DNA from: Candidatus Vondammii sp. HM_W22
GTDB lineage: Bacteria > Pseudomonadota > Gammaproteobacteria > Chromatiales > Chromatiaceae
Direction: 5' to 3'
Assembly: GCF_022530855.2 (NCBI RefSeq)
Contig: NZ_CP099567.1
Location: 2,790,001 to 2,854,000 of the forward strand
DNA length: 64,000 nt
Both the position numbers and the translations under genes were made by a program. A model generated the notes under the pieces. The model had not been told where the DNA came from, did not search any database, and worked only from the letters and a program-made list of their open reading frames with translations. Of the stretch, positions 16,798 to 27,029 are shown one piece after another (positions within the stretch are counted from its first letter, which is position 1; every line of letters begins with the position of its first letter).

Positions 16798-19008
16798 ATG
16801 CCAGATGAACCCATTTTACGGGTGGCAGTGCCCGCCCCCTTATACAGCTGTTTTGATTATCTGTCGCCAATCGATTGTGATCCTGGTGCTCTGAAACCAG
16901 GTGTCCGGATTCAAGTGCCTTTTGGTCGGGGGGAGCGCTGCGGCATTCTGCTGGAACTGGTACAGGAGTCGGCTTATAAAACCCGTCGCCTGAAGCGTGC
17001 AAAGCGGTTGCTGGATGCGGATGCGCTTTTTTCCAGTGCCGACCTTGCACTGTTGCAGTGGTGTGCGAATTATTATCAGCATCCCCTGGGTGAGGTTATT
17101 GCCAATGCCTTACCCGTGAGGCTACGTAAAGGGGAGGTCCCGGTAAGCCTGGCTCACAAGGCGTGGCAGTTGACTTCCGAAGGGATGGATCAGCGTCCCG
17201 ACTCGCTAAAGCAGGCACCGCGGCAAGCGGCAATAATGCAGCGATTGAGCAATGAAATGGAGAGCCTATCCCAGGAGGCGCTTTATGTTGAATGTGGCGA
17301 GTGCCGTGGGGTACTGCGCACACTGGAGTCAAAAGGCTGGATAAAATCCGATCACAGACTAATGACCCGATCAGTTGCCAAGCCTGCTACAGAGGTGCCG
17401 CCTGAACTGAACAGCGGCCAGCGAGAGGCGGTAGAGAGAGTACTGGCCGAGGGTGACGGTTTCGGCATTTTTCTTCTGGATGGGGTGACCGGCAGCGGCA
17501 AGACCGAAGTCTACCTGCAGCTGGTTGAACATGCCCTGGCCCGGGGAAAGCAGGTACTGGTTCTGGTGCCGGAAATTGGATTGACACCTCAGCTCATGGG
17601 GCGTTTTGAACGCAGGATAGCCGAAAGTGTGGTGATGCTGCACTCCGGTCTGGCCGATACGGAGCGGGAGCGTGCTTGGCATGAGGCTCGCCTTGGAAGA
17701 GCCCGGATTGTGCTGGGTACCCGGTCAGCACTTTTTACCCCAATGCCGGATTTGGGGCTGATCCTGGTGGATGAAGAGCATGATATCTCTTTCAAGCAGC
17801 AGGACCGGTTTCGTTACTCGGCACGGGATATCGCCGTGATCCGGGGGCAGAAATCGGACTGTCCTGTTGTATTGGGGAGCGCTACGCCTTCACTGGAAAG
17901 TCTGCACAATGCAAAGAGCGGACGATATCACCATTTGATTCTGTCTGAACGCGCTGGCGGTGCGAAGCCTCCACGCCTTGATCTGCTTGATATTCGCTCC
18001 ATAAGACTAGAGACCGGAGTATCTCCCGTTTTGATGCGAATGGTGGGCGATACTCTGGCGGAAGGGAATCAGGTGTTGCTATTCCTTAATCGGCGGGGAT
18101 ATGCCCCGGTGATGACGTGCCACGATTGCGGCTGGGTTGCTCAGTGCCGACGCTGTGATGCCAGGATGACGCTGCATGCCGGCAGTGGAATACTTTGGTG
18201 CCACCACTGCGGTTCACAACGCCCAATCGATAAGGGATGCCCGGACTGCGGTGAGCAGGACCTGCGGACGCTGGGGCAGGGTACGGAAAAACTGGAAGAG
18301 CTGCTGTTACAACGCTTTCCAAATGCCAATCCGGTTCGCATCGATCGTGATACCACCCGGCGCAAGGGCCGCATGGAGCGGCTGTTTAATCATATCCTGG
18401 AAGGTAAGCACTCACTGCTGGTCGGTACCCAGATGCTGGCAAAGGGTCACCATTTTCCGGATGTGACGCTGGTGGGTATTCTCGATGTGGATCAGGGACT
18501 ATTTGGTGCGGACTATCGTGCTGCAGAGCGCATGGCTCAGCAGATCACCCAGGTTGCGGGTCGGGCAGGCAGGGCTGAAAAACCCGGGCGGGTGATTATT
18601 CAGACGCGTCACCCGGATCATCCGCTGATGAATATCCTGGTTCGCCAGGGCTATGATGCCTTTGCCGATGAGTCGCTAAGCGAACGCCAACTGGCCGATT
18701 TCCCCCCCTTCAGTTATCAGGCGCTGTTGCGGGCCGAAGCCCCGGGAGAAGAGGCCCCCAGCCTGTTTTTGGACGAAGCCCAAAGCATTGCCCGGCAACT
18801 GGGTGGTGACCGGGTTACGCTGTGGGGACCTGTGCCTGCCCCGATGGAGAGGAGGGCGGGACGTTATCGTGCCCATCTGTTGATCCAGTCTGATCAGCGG
18901 GGATATCTACAGGCTCTCCTCTCAAAATGGGTACCACAGCTCTCCTCTCTTAAATCAGCCCGGCGAGTACGATGGTCCATTGATGTCGATCCCCAGGAGA
19001 TTTTATAA
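16798..19008 (+). CDS. priA: Primosomal protein N' (replication restart helicase PriA)
   Basis: A 736-residue superfamily 2 helicase of full length. It has an N-terminal 3'-OH-binding domain (FDYLSPIDCDPGALKPGVRI with VPFGRG), Walker A GVTGSGKTEVYLQ near residue 230, DEEH in VDEEHDISFKQQDRFRYSAR near residue 324, and a zinc domain with four Cys pairs (CHDCGWVAQCRRC, WCHHCG, CPDCG, residues about 440-485). The helicase C-terminal motif is QVAGRAGRAEKPG. PriA reloads the replisome at collapsed forks. The order priA-argS-SPOR gene is common in gammaproteobacteria. The ATG at 16798 has only a weak ribosome-binding site. Confidence 0.97.
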   Translation: MPDEPILRVAVPAPLYSCFDYLSPIDCDPGALKPGVRIQVPFGRGERCGILLELVQESAYKTRRLKRAKRLLDADALFSSADLALLQWCANYYQHPLGEVIANALPVRLRKGEVPVSLAHKAWQLTSEGMDQRPDSLKQAPRQAAIMQRLSNEMESLSQEALYVECGECRGVLRTLESKGWIKSDHRLMTRSVAKPATEVPPELNSGQREAVERVLAEGDGFGIFLLDGVTGSGKTEVYLQLVEHALARGKQVLVLVPEIGLTPQLMGRFERRIAESVVMLHSGLADTERERAWHEARLGRARIVLGTRSALFTPMPDLGLILVDEEHDISFKQQDRFRYSARDIAVIRGQKSDCPVVLGSATPSLESLHNAKSGRYHHLILSERAGGAKPPRLDLLDIRSIRLETGVSPVLMRMVGDTLAEGNQVLLFLNRRGYAPVMTCHDCGWVAQCRRCDARMTLHAGSGILWCHHCGSQRPIDKGCPDCGEQDLRTLGQGTEKLEELLLQRFPNANPVRIDRDTTRRKGRMERLFNHILEGKHSLLVGTQMLAKGHHFPDVTLVGILDVDQGLFGADYRAAERMAQQITQVAGRAGRAEKPGRVIIQTRHPDHPLMNILVRQGYDAFADESLSERQLADFPPFSYQALLRAEAPGEEAPSLFLDEAQSIARQLGGDRVTLWGPVPAPMERRAGRYRAHLLIQSDQRGYLQALLSKWVPQLSSLKSARRVRWSIDVDPQEIL

Positions 19009-19140
19009 GGATTGGGAAAAGGGCTCTGCATTCGCTATCCAATCGATTACCCGCAAAGCTATGTTTCGTCGGCCTTTAGCCTGATGAATCTTCCTGTTAT
19101 CCTACGCCGTTCCTCATTTTTTCAGTTTTTCAGGTAGAAA

Positions 19141-20889
19141 ATGAAGCTCCAGATTCAACAACTGGTCTCCCAGGCGCTTGAGCGGATTGCCGCCGATGGC
19201 GTAATTCCCGCATATCAGATTCCTCAGCCTATTATTGAGCGGGTGCGTGATACGCAGTATGGGGACTTTGCCTGCAATGTGGCAATGGTACTGGCGAAGG
19301 TGGCACGCGCTAAACCACGTGATCTGGCGGAGAAACTGATGGCGGCAATACCGGGATCGGAACTGGTTGAGAAGGTAGAAATTGCAGGCCCCGGATTTAT
19401 CAATTTCTATCTGGGCAGTAGCGCATACCATGAGCTTGTACCCCAGGTGCTTCAGCAGGGTTACAACTATGGCCGCAGCAATCTGGGTGAGGGTAAGCGG
19501 GTTCAGGTAGAGTTTGTCTCCGCCAATCCTACCGGACCATTGCATGTGGGGCATGGTCGTGGTGCTGCCTATGGTGCCGTGGTCTCTGATCTGCTGGCGG
19601 CTGTCGGTTTCGATGTTCACCGGGAATACTATGTCAACGATGCCGGACGGCAGATGGATATTCTGGCTGCCAGCGTCTGGTTGCGCTACCTGGAGCTGTG
19701 CGACGAAGCACTGGTTTTTCCGTCCAATGGCTATAAAGGTGACTACGTTTGGGATATTGCCGCCACGCTTCACCGTGAGCATGGCGAGGTATACAAACAT
19801 GCATCTGAAGAAGTTTTCAGTGACCTTCCGGCGGGTGACGACAAGGAGCTGCATATCGATGCCCTGATCCAGCGGGCAAAGCAGTTATTGGGCGATAATC
19901 GTTACCGTTTTGTTTTCGAGTTGGCGATTAATACGATTCTGGATGATATCCGGGATGATCTGGCACTGTTTGGTGTGAAATATGATGAGTGGTACTCCGA
20001 ACGCAGCCTGACAGAGTCGGGTGCGGTAAATAAGACCATTGAGCGACTGCGGGACTCAGGCCACGTCTATGAGAAAGGTGGTGCCCTCTGGTTTCGCTCT
20101 ACCGAATTTGGCGATGAGAAGGACCGGGTGGTGGTGCGTGAGAACGGCCAGTCCACCTATTTTGCATCTGATATCGCTTACCATATGGATAAGCTGGAAC
20201 GCGGCTTTGACCGGGTGATCGACGTCTGGGGCGCTGATCATCACGGCTATGTGCCGCGCGTCAAAGCTGCCATGGAAGCGGTGGGTGACGATCCCGCGAA
20301 ACTCGATGTGCTGCTGGTTCAGTTTGCCAACCTCTACCGGGATGGAAAAAAAGTGCAGATGTCCACGCGTTCGGGCTCGTTCGTTACCCTGCGCAAACTA
20401 CAGAAAGAGGTGGGTACGGATGCGGCGCGGTTTTTCTACGTGATGCGCAAATGTGAGCAGCACCTGGATTTTGATCTCGATCTGGCCAAGTCACAGTCCA
20501 GTGACAACCCTGTCTATTATGTTCAGTATGCCCATGCACGAGTCTGCAGTGTGTTGAAACAGGCGGCAGAAAAAGGGATCAATGTGGAGGTCACCGATGG
20601 GGTTACTCACCTCGATCTGTTGACCGAAGAACATGAGCAGGCCCTGCTGCGAACAATTTCCCGCTACCCTGAAGTGGTGGAGACATCGGCGCTCAATGAA
20701 GAGCCTCATCAGCTGACCCACTATGTGCGGGAGCTGGCCAACGATTTTCATACTTATTATAACGCTCATCCCTTCCTGGTTGAGGATGACGCTCTGCGTG
20801 ATGCCCGAATCAAATTGATTCTGGCTATCCGCCAAGTGCTGAAAAACGGGCTGAACCTGATAGGGGTCTCCGCCCCGGAGAAGATGTAA
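19141..20889 (+). CDS. argS: Arginyl-tRNA synthetase
   Basis: A 582-residue class I aminoacyl-tRNA synthetase that charges tRNA-Arg. It has the N-terminal Add1 domain ([20 protein letters not shown]), the HIGH-type signature [19 protein letters not shown] near residues 128-146, the ArgRS-specific [19 protein letters not shown], and [23 protein letters not shown]-like loop is [10 protein letters not shown], and the DALR anticodon-binding domain ends in [17 protein letters not shown]. Its stop is directly followed by the GTG of the SPOR gene, so translation is probably coupled. Confidence 0.98.
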   Translation: MKLQIQQLVSQALERIAADGVIPAYQIPQPIIERVRDTQYGDFACNVAMVLAKVARAKPRDLAEKLMAAIPGSELVEKVEIAGPGFINFYLGSSAYHELVPQVLQQGYNYGRSNLGEGKRVQVEFVSANPTGPLHVGHGRGAAYGAVVSDLLAAVGFDVHREYYVNDAGRQMDILAASVWLRYLELCDEALVFPSNGYKGDYVWDIAATLHREHGEVYKHASEEVFSDLPAGDDKELHIDALIQRAKQLLGDNRYRFVFELAINTILDDIRDDLALFGVKYDEWYSERSLTESGAVNKTIERLRDSGHVYEKGGALWFRSTEFGDEKDRVVVRENGQSTYFASDIAYHMDKLERGFDRVIDVWGADHHGYVPRVKAAMEAVGDDPAKLDVLLVQFANLYRDGKKVQMSTRSGSFVTLRKLQKEVGTDAARFFYVMRKCEQHLDFDLDLAKSQSSDNPVYYVQYAHARVCSVLKQAAEKGINVEVTDGVTHLDLLTEEHEQALLRTISRYPEVVETSALNEEPHQLTHYVRELANDFHTYYNAHPFLVEDDALRDARIKLILAIRQVLKNGLNLIGVSAPEKM

Positions 20890-21480
20890 GTGGCAAGGGA
20901 TTACAAGAGTCGGGCCAACCCGCCAAGAGCGAAGAAAAAAGCACCGGTCTCCGGCTGGATCTGGTTCACTGGCGGTCTATTGGTCGGTCTGTTTATCAGT
21001 GCGCTGGTCTGGTTGAAGCTATCGCCGGCCGGAGCAGGCATGGCCCCGCGGGCTCATCAAGAACCGGTGGAGAAGAAGGCCGGACGGAGACAGAAGCAGC
21101 CTAGGAAGAAAGCCATTGCCAAGCCGCGGTTTGATTTCTATACCATTCTGCCTGAAATGGAAGTGGTGGTGCCGGACCCAGAGCCGGAACCCGTGACTAA
21201 ATCTACCGGGCGGGCTGGAGTTTCAGGCGCCAAGAAAACCGTATCTGCCAGTTATATGCTGCAGATGGGGTCTTTCAGGGAGTTCTCAGATGCCGACCAT
21301 CTCAAAGCCAGCTTGGCCCTAGTAGGCCTGGAGGCTGAGATTCAGCGAGTCAATATCAACGGTGGTGATATCTACCACCGTGTTCGTAGCGGTCCTTATA
21401 CCCGGGAGCAGGTGAATTCCCTGCGTGCCAGATTGAAGGCCAACAAGATCAACAGTCTGGTGATCAAGCTTAAAAAATAG
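20890..21480 (+). CDS. SPOR-domain membrane protein, FtsN-like
   Basis: A 196-residue bitopic membrane protein. It has a short basic cytoplasmic tail (DYKSRANPPRAKKKAP), one transmembrane helix (residues about 22-42, SGWIWFTGGLLVGLFISALV), a charged Lys/Arg-rich then Pro/Glu-rich linker, and a C-terminal SPOR domain (about 118-196, SYMLQMGSFREFSDADHLKA to the end). SPOR domains bind denuded septal glycan; this architecture is that of FtsN-type division proteins. The start is GTG, immediately after the argS TAA. An IS begins 2 bases after its stop, separating it from whatever followed (often hslV-hslU). Confidence 0.85.
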   Translation: MARDYKSRANPPRAKKKAPVSGWIWFTGGLLVGLFISALVWLKLSPAGAGMAPRAHQEPVEKKAGRRQKQPRKKAIAKPRFDFYTILPEMEVVVPDPEPEPVTKSTGRAGVSGAKKTVSASYMLQMGSFREFSDADHLKASLALVGLEAEIQRVNINGGDIYHRVRSGPYTREQVNSLRARLKANKINSLVIKLKK

Positions 21481-21481
21481 A

Positions 21482-22454
21482 TAGTCGACCCTAAAATATT
21501 CATTCCAGGCACTTAATAATACTGTTGTTTCTGTTTTGCAAACAGGAACAACAGTATGGACATGATATTTTTCAGCACAAAAAGAACCTCCTTCATCCAT
21601 TTTCTGAAGTTGAAGGCAGCCGCCGCCATAAGCAAGTTAATCTGATCCCCGGCAAAGCCTTTAGGAAAGTTCCTTTTTAGCCTGTGGTCACTCTTTAAGT
21701 GACCACAGGCTCAATGCCAGCTCGTCTTCTGAAACGTTTTCTGGCTAATGCCATGGCTTCTTCTGAGGTATTCTTCCTGGCAGGCTTTGGCGTTACTATC
21801 TGGGTGTCATTAACCTTTGATTTGCCCCGGTAACCTCGATCAGCAATACCCACTTTGGGTACTCGATTGATGAGACGTTTCACCTGTGCCAAGACCTCAG
21901 GTACGGTGTGACCATCAAATACATTCTTCTCAAAAGCCAGGGCACCAATCACAATGCCCACGTCCCTTGTGGTGGTGATTGATACCTTGGTGCCAAACTC
22001 ATAACGCTGCTGGGCCTTGCCTTTGCTCATACAGTAAACATGAGGTTCATGTAGGCTGTACAACTTGTTTTTATCAGCACGCTTCTGATTCAGCATGCGC
22101 TGGTACAGGGCGAACTTTTCTGCATAGAATTTCTGTTGTTCTCCGGTCATCTTACGCTGTATTTCACGCAGTAATCGGCCGCTGATGGTCTTTAATCGCT
22201 TGACGGCCTTACGTGCCTTTTTACGATTCCTCGGATGTGTGGCAAATCGGGTGGGGAACTTGAGAATTTTTACTTCCTTCTCATGGCTTCGACTGAGCAC
22301 GATACCTTCTGCTCGGGCCATCTTGAGTAACTGCCCGTGTATCTTTCGGTACTGCTTTGCATCAGTTGGAAAGGTAATGTTTTTCTCTTGTACGGTAGTG
22401 TCGATACACATTTCATCTTCGATCGCCTTTTCTTGATGTAAGGCGATAGAGGCA
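21482..22454 (-). mobile_element. IS5-A copy 1 (IS5 family), truncated by IS3-A
   Basis: The terminal repeat TAGTCGACCCTAAAATATTC starts at 21482. The transposase reads on the minus strand from inside the neighbouring IS3 to a stop at 21695, and covers the C-terminal two thirds: SIALHQEKAIEDEMCIDTTV, KRTDK-type basic helices, ITTTRDVGIVIGALAFEKNV, GIADRGYRGKSKV (second catalytic Asp) and RRRAGIEPVVT. The N-terminal third, seen in the copies at 33.5 and 40.1 kb, was removed where IS3-A joins at 22455. It is therefore inactive, but it holds the only uninterrupted central region among the four copies. Confidence 0.85.
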
Positions 22455-23657
22455 TGACCTTCCCCCCATCTTAATACCAAGACTTGGATGAGATAATTCA
22501 TTCTAAGCGGCCCTATTCACAAAGGCCACAGGTGACAAATAATTTAATACGCTATGAGGCCGCACGTGATTGTAGTGCTCTCGCCATTGATCAATTTCAT
22601 GTCTAGCGTCATCAATGGACCTGAACCAATGCTGATTTAAGCATTCATTTCTGAATTTACCGTTTAAGCTTTCTACAAACGCATTCTGAGTAGGCTTACC
22701 TGGCTGAATAAAACCTAGCTTAACGCCACTTTCTTTTTGCCAGTAGAACATCGCCTTGCTAGTAAACTCAGTACCGTTGTCGCAGATTATTTGATCCGGA
22801 GCACTCCTTAGCTCAATCACCTGAGTTAAAAAACGAGCGACCTGGTGACCATTGATCGAGAAGTCAGAGAGCTGGCCAATAACTTCTCTTGAGTAATCAT
22901 CAATCACATTAAATACTCGAAAGCGGCGACCATTAGCCAACTGATCACTGACAAAATCCATTGACCAGCGTATATTTTTACCAATGGGCATGATCATTGG
23001 CATTCTTGGTCGTATTATCTTCTTGCGTTTTTTAGTCCTCACTTGAAGACCTTCTTCGTTATAGACTCGGTAGGTCCGCTTCTTGTTTTTCACAAGCCCC
23101 CCTCTCCTCTCAGGAGGCCATGCAAAAACAAATAACCATAACTCGGATGCTTTTTTGCCAGCTCAAGTAACCGTTTGCGTAGAGGCTCATCTTTTCCCCA
23201 TTGAGTAACGTACCGAAAAGCGGTTCTACTTAAGCCTACTAATTGGCAAGCTCTACGCTCACTTAATTTGAACCGCGACTTAAGGTAGCTCACGATTTGT
23301 TTTCTATCAGCAGGCTTTACCACTTTTTTGATAGCACATCCTTCATCGCCTCAGCTTCAAGCATTTTCTCGGCAAGTAACTTCTTAAGCTTGTTGTTTTC
23401 GCTTTCAAGCTCTTTGAGCCGTTTGGCTTCTGAGACATCCATCCCGGCGTACTTACTTCACCAGTTATAAAAGCACCCGGTTGAAATGCCGAACTGACGA
23501 CAAATGTCATCAACTTTTACCCCTGACTCATGCTGCTTGATGGCACCAATAATTTGCTCTTCTCTGTAACGCTTCTTCTTCATGTTGAGATCTCCTAATA
23601 CACAGACTAATTGGAAATCTCATCCTTGTCATGGCTCTATTTCTGGGGGAAAGGTCA
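22455..23657 (-). mobile_element. IS3-A copy 1 (IS3 family), inactivated
   Basis: The ends are TGACCTTCCCCCCA at 22455 and its inverted partner finishing TGGGGGAAAGGTCA at 23657, giving 1203 bp. OrfA (minus, from 23583) has an in-frame TGA replacing an Arg codon after GCFYNW. OrfB is split by a frameshift at about 23095 (pieces 23090-23323 and 22503-23093), although the DDE catalytic core (WSMDFVSDQL, ICDNGTEFTS, NAFVESLNGKFRNE) is intact in the second piece. Flanking bases show no target duplication, and the two flanks belong to different IS families, so one side has been rearranged. The intact relative is at 61783-62983. Confidence 0.88.
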
Positions 23658-23950
23658 CAACGGAGCTGAGCTGTTGGCCTTCGTACTGCGCGAGGAACTG
23701 GAAAAGGATGATATTAAGCTAGCCAATATTGAACCGGGAAAACCCTGGCAAAATGGCAGCAATGAAAGCTTCAACGGCACTTTCCGCAAGGAGTGTTTAA
23801 ATGCAGAGATATTTGGTAGCCTGACCGAAGCCAGAGTTGTTATTGAATAGTGGCGTTGCCGATATAATGAGCGGCGACCCCACAGTTCATAACACTACGT
23901 CACGCCAGAGATGGCGTATTTTGGATTACGTGAAATGCGGAGAACCTAAC
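23658..23950 (+). pseudogene. IS3-family OrfB fragment (IS3-D)
   Basis: Plus-strand text NGAELLAFVLREELEKDDIK, EPGKPWQNGSNESFNGTFRK and ECLNAEIFGSLTEARVVIE, then TAG in place of Gln and WRCRYNERRPHS, is the C-terminal part of an IS3-family integrase-like transposase. It is distinct in sequence from IS3-A and IS3-B. It has at least two stops. It is continuous with the IS3-A end, so it was either the target of that insertion or joined by deletion. Confidence 0.75.
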
Positions 23951-23962
23951 AAGCCAAGTGGC

Positions 23963-24012
23963 CATAGAATGGGGGCATTTCAGCATTTCAACACAGAAAA
24001 CTTTACAGGCTC
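23963..24012 (-). mobile_element. IS256-II end remnant
   Basis: The last 24 bases are the reverse complement of GAGCCTGTAAAGTTTTCTGT and its continuation, the left end of the IS256-II copy at 58302. No coding sequence remains. It directly abuts dispersed repeat C. Confidence 0.6.
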
Positions 24013-24078
24013 CATGATCGGCGTTCGTCAGTTAAATGTCCCGCGTTCGCAGTTCATGCGACGCGCTACAGACACTTG
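24013..24078 (-). repeat. Dispersed ~60-bp repeat, copy C (inverted)
   Basis: The reverse complement reads GCGTCGCATGAACTGCGAAC and then GGACATTTAACTGACGAACG, a diverged version of the repeats at 10851 and 48783. It lies between an IS256-II end and the 3' end of the NeuB-fusion gene. Confidence 0.6.
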
Positions 24079-24092
24079 TCATAGGTTGGCAC

Positions 24093-26351
24093 CTAACTTA
24101 CTTTCTTGAAATATCGTTCTAGGCCCTCAAGAGCAATCCATGCACCCTCACCATTGTTCTTATGCCCCTGCCATATTTCCGGTATAAACGTAGCATTTGG
24201 CATCAAATCCACGGCCAAATCAGCAAAGGCTAACCAATCAATCTCGCCATCAGTAATCTGGATCCCTTCCCCGTCAACCCCTGTGGCATCCGCCAAATGC
24301 ATATGGGCAGTGTAGGGCGCTACTTTTCGAACAAAATCGGTAAAAGACCAGTTGCCGTGATTACAGGCGAGTTTAGAATGAGATGTATCGAGACAAACTC
24401 TCATAGAGTTCTTCTTGCAGAATTGAACAATACTTTCCGCATCAACAAACAGATTATGAAATTGCTGTCCGCCGAAATGCCATGGAAATGGAGGCATGGT
24501 TTGAGGAATGATTTCAATACCATCCATATCCAATTCAGAGAAACTATCTTTAAGCAAGTTGTAAAGATCGAGAGTTTGTGCAACCTCAATGTGGCTATCA
24601 TGGCTAAATCCACCCACATTAGTAACAATGCAAGTTGGCAGTTGATTATTAAATGACTCAGACAATTCTCTTGTGAGATTAATCACTTGTTGCATTTCAA
24701 CAACTGATCGTTTTCGATAAGTATCATCAAGCGAGCAAAGGTCGAGAGTATGGTCGCCTTCAAATAGCTCGGGGCTGTGCACAGTCAAACCAACATCGAT
24801 AGGCACCTTAATATATTTTTTAAAATCAAGACTCATATCTTTATAACTAAGGTGAATCTCCAGGAGGTCCATATTAGACATCTCTAACATCTTCATCATG
24901 TCATGATAACGTACAGGCACACCCCATTTATGAGGGAACTCATAGTCCTTTGCCTGCGTACGAGCTGTGCCTATATCACTAGAAAAGAAAAAATCACCGA
25001 TCTTCTTAGCCGTAGGCAAGACACAACCAATCAACTCATTCTTTCTGTTTGGCTGTAAACCCTGTCCTGGACTCCTTACCTCAATCATATTCTCGGTTAT
25101 CGTAGCACCAGCTTGGATGTCTACTGATGCCACAAGACTTTTGGCCAGATTTTCCCGGTTCATCATTTCACCCTGTGTAAGCTTACGCTCATCGACAGTG
25201 CCCAGTGCTTTTTCAATCTGACGTATTCCAATTACCATCCTGGAAAACTCATTCGGTAGTAAGCTCACTTTATGATCATTACCTTCCATATTGCGATCGA
25301 GGGTAAAGTGTTTCTCGACCACTCTAGCACCGAGGGAAACGGCGGCAATCGCAACATTGATACCTCTTTCGTGGCCAGAGTAACCCACCAAACACTGACC
25401 TTGCTGCTCTAAATGGAGCATGTATTTCAGATTGATATCTTTGAAGGGAGCTGGGTAAGTGGAATTACAATGCAGAAGCACGAATGGTGCCCCCAAGCTC
25501 TTGAGCTTACTTATTCCATCGATAATTTCTCGCTCAGTAGACATTCCAGTGGAGCAAAAAAAAGGTTTCCTAGTTTGTGCAATAGCCGATATAAGCTTAT
25601 AGTTAGTGAAGTCTGCGGATGCAAGTTTGTAACCTTGGAGCCCATAGTCTTCAAGTTTAGCGAGAGATTCTTCATCCCACGGAGTACAAAGTGGGATTAT
25701 CCCTCTCTCATAACAGTAGTCGAATGCTTCGAATAATTGCTCATCGCTCAATTGGAACTTCGACAATAAATCAAGTGTATATTGTGCACCCAGGTCAGCA
25801 CTATCATCCTCAGTACTGCCACTATTTTTATAAACCTGATCCATGCTACGCATCTGAAATTTAGCGCAGTCTGCACTCGATGAAACTGCTTCATCAATGA
25901 GTAATTTTGCTCTTTCAAGACTTCCATTATGATTATTACCAATCTCAGCTATAATGAAAACTGGTGAGTTTTTACTGATAATTCGACCGGCAATTTCAAT
26001 TTCCCCATGGCGACAAAAGGCTACTGCGATCATCCGTTTATTCGCATCAACTAGAGGAATTGCAGTGTATTTTCCTTCAATTAATTGGCTTATATCCTCA
26101 GGGCTATCATCCATACTGGCCCAACGAATATCTGTGTTCATGATTTCACGAATTGGTTTCTGTAGATTAATATCCGGTGTACTAATAAGCCAGCGTCGGA
26201 GGTCTCCATCAGACAACGCACCTTCAAGATTACCTGATTCCGATACCACGAAAATAAGTCTCTCTTTGTTTTCACTAATCTTATTCAGCGCATTCAAAAT
26301 TGTATCTTCTGAGAAAACCACGTATCCTGAAAAGCTACGCTCAATTATCAT
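24093..26351 (-). CDS. CBS-NeuB-SAF-TIM-barrel fusion: sialic-acid-synthase family protein
   Basis: A 752-residue multidomain enzyme. Residues about 1-120 are a CBS pair (VVSESGNLEGALSDGDLRRW, KYTAIPLVDANKRMIAVAF). About 125-400 are a NeuB synthase domain (FIIAEIGNNHNGSLERAKLL, FCSTGMSTEREI, LHCNSTYPAP, GYSGHERG, VVEKHFTLDRNMEGNDHKVS), which condenses PEP with an N-acyl hexosamine to a nine-carbon keto acid. About 405-470 are a SAF/antifreeze-like cap (SLVASVDIQAGATITENMIE). About 475-752 are a xylose-isomerase/AP-endonuclease-2 TIM barrel with likely metal ligands in RVCLDTSHSKLA, YTAHMHLADATG and FIPEIWQGH. Ordinary NeuB is about 350 residues. The ATG shares one A with the stop of the cytidylyltransferase gene. 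The barrel may supply the acceptor sugar by isomerisation or epimerisation; that is inference. The NeuB motif GxDH is NDH here. Confidence 0.85.
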   Translation of the reverse strand: MIIERSFSGYVVFSEDTILNALNKISENKERLIFVVSESGNLEGALSDGDLRRWLISTPDINLQKPIREIMNTDIRWASMDDSPEDISQLIEGKYTAIPLVDANKRMIAVAFCRHGEIEIAGRIISKNSPVFIIAEIGNNHNGSLERAKLLIDEAVSSSADCAKFQMRSMDQVYKNSGSTEDDSADLGAQYTLDLLSKFQLSDEQLFEAFDYCYERGIIPLCTPWDEESLAKLEDYGLQGYKLASADFTNYKLISAIAQTRKPFFCSTGMSTEREIIDGISKLKSLGAPFVLLHCNSTYPAPFKDINLKYMLHLEQQGQCLVGYSGHERGINVAIAAVSLGARVVEKHFTLDRNMEGNDHKVSLLPNEFSRMVIGIRQIEKALGTVDERKLTQGEMMNRENLAKSLVASVDIQAGATITENMIEVRSPGQGLQPNRKNELIGCVLPTAKKIGDFFFSSDIGTARTQAKDYEFPHKWGVPVRYHDMMKMLEMSNMDLLEIHLSYKDMSLDFKKYIKVPIDVGLTVHSPELFEGDHTLDLCSLDDTYRKRSVVEMQQVINLTRELSESFNNQLPTCIVTNVGGFSHDSHIEVAQTLDLYNLLKDSFSELDMDGIEIIPQTMPPFPWHFGGQQFHNLFVDAESIVQFCKKNSMRVCLDTSHSKLACNHGNWSFTDFVRKVAPYTAHMHLADATGVDGEGIQITDGEIDWLAFADLAVDLMPNATFIPEIWQGHKNNGEGAWIALEGLERYFKKVS

Positions 26352-27025
26352 TATTCATCTACCTGCGAAAGCAATTTCTTAATAGTGTCCCAGTCACTAG
26401 GCTCATCTATTTCGAGAGCTGTTTCTTTGGGCATTTCAAACACGCCAATTCTCCCTCCGAGTCGGCACCGGTACTTTTCCAGTATCGCGCGCTGAGTCAG
26501 ATAAAAGGCTCCATTCTCCATAAAAGTTCCACGAAAATTCTGGCGACGCGGACGAAATAATGGGTCATAATTGATAGGGATCCCATCATCATTCCAGAAG
26601 AAACGTGTTGCTCTGACTGCACTCAGCATTGATTCCAACCCGTCATCAGAGAACTGCTTTATTGCGTCATCAAGATGTTTCGCTCTTAACAGAGGCGAGG
26701 TTGCCTGAATAGTTACCAATATATCAAAATTAACTCTCTCAGCGAAATGTAACATCACGGACTCAGTAGATGCTTCATCGGTAGCCATTTCAGCAGGACG
26801 ATGCATAATATTTATTCCCATACACAAATCACCAACAACCCGAGCAATTTCGTCCGAGTCAGTAGACACATAAACATGGTTAATAGCCTCACATGCTACA
26901 GCTCTTTCTAGCACCCAGGCACACAAAGGTTTCCCTGCTATGTGTTTGATATTTTTTTTGGGGATACTTTTTGATCCGCCACGCAACGGTATAAGAGCAA
27001 CTATTTCTGGCTGTAATTTCAACAT
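26351..27025 (-). CDS. Acylneuraminate cytidylyltransferase family (CMP-nonulosonate synthetase-like)
   Basis: A 224-residue nucleotidyltransferase of NeuA/PseF/LegF size. Nucleotide-binding opening: VALIPLRGGSKSIPKKNIKH then IAGKPLCAWVLERAV. Further family blocks are VYVSTDSDEIARVV, the substrate/metal segment IQATSPLLRAKHLDDAI, and FMENGAFYLTQR. It activates a 3-deoxy-nonulosonic acid as its CMP derivative. It lies between UDP-xylose synthase (4 bases upstream) and the NeuB fusion (TAATG overlap), so the three are translationally coupled. The sugar (sialic, legionaminic, pseudaminic or other) cannot be told from this set alone. Confidence 0.88.
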   Translation of the reverse strand: MLKLQPEIVALIPLRGGSKSIPKKNIKHIAGKPLCAWVLERAVACEAINHVYVSTDSDEIARVVGDLCMGINIMHRPAEMATDEASTESVMLHFAERVNFDILVTIQATSPLLRAKHLDDAIKQFSDDGLESMLSAVRATRFFWNDDGIPINYDPLFRPRRQNFRGTFMENGAFYLTQRAILEKYRCRLGGRIGVFEMPKETALEIDEPSDWDTIKKLLSQVDE

Positions 27026-27029
27026 GTAC

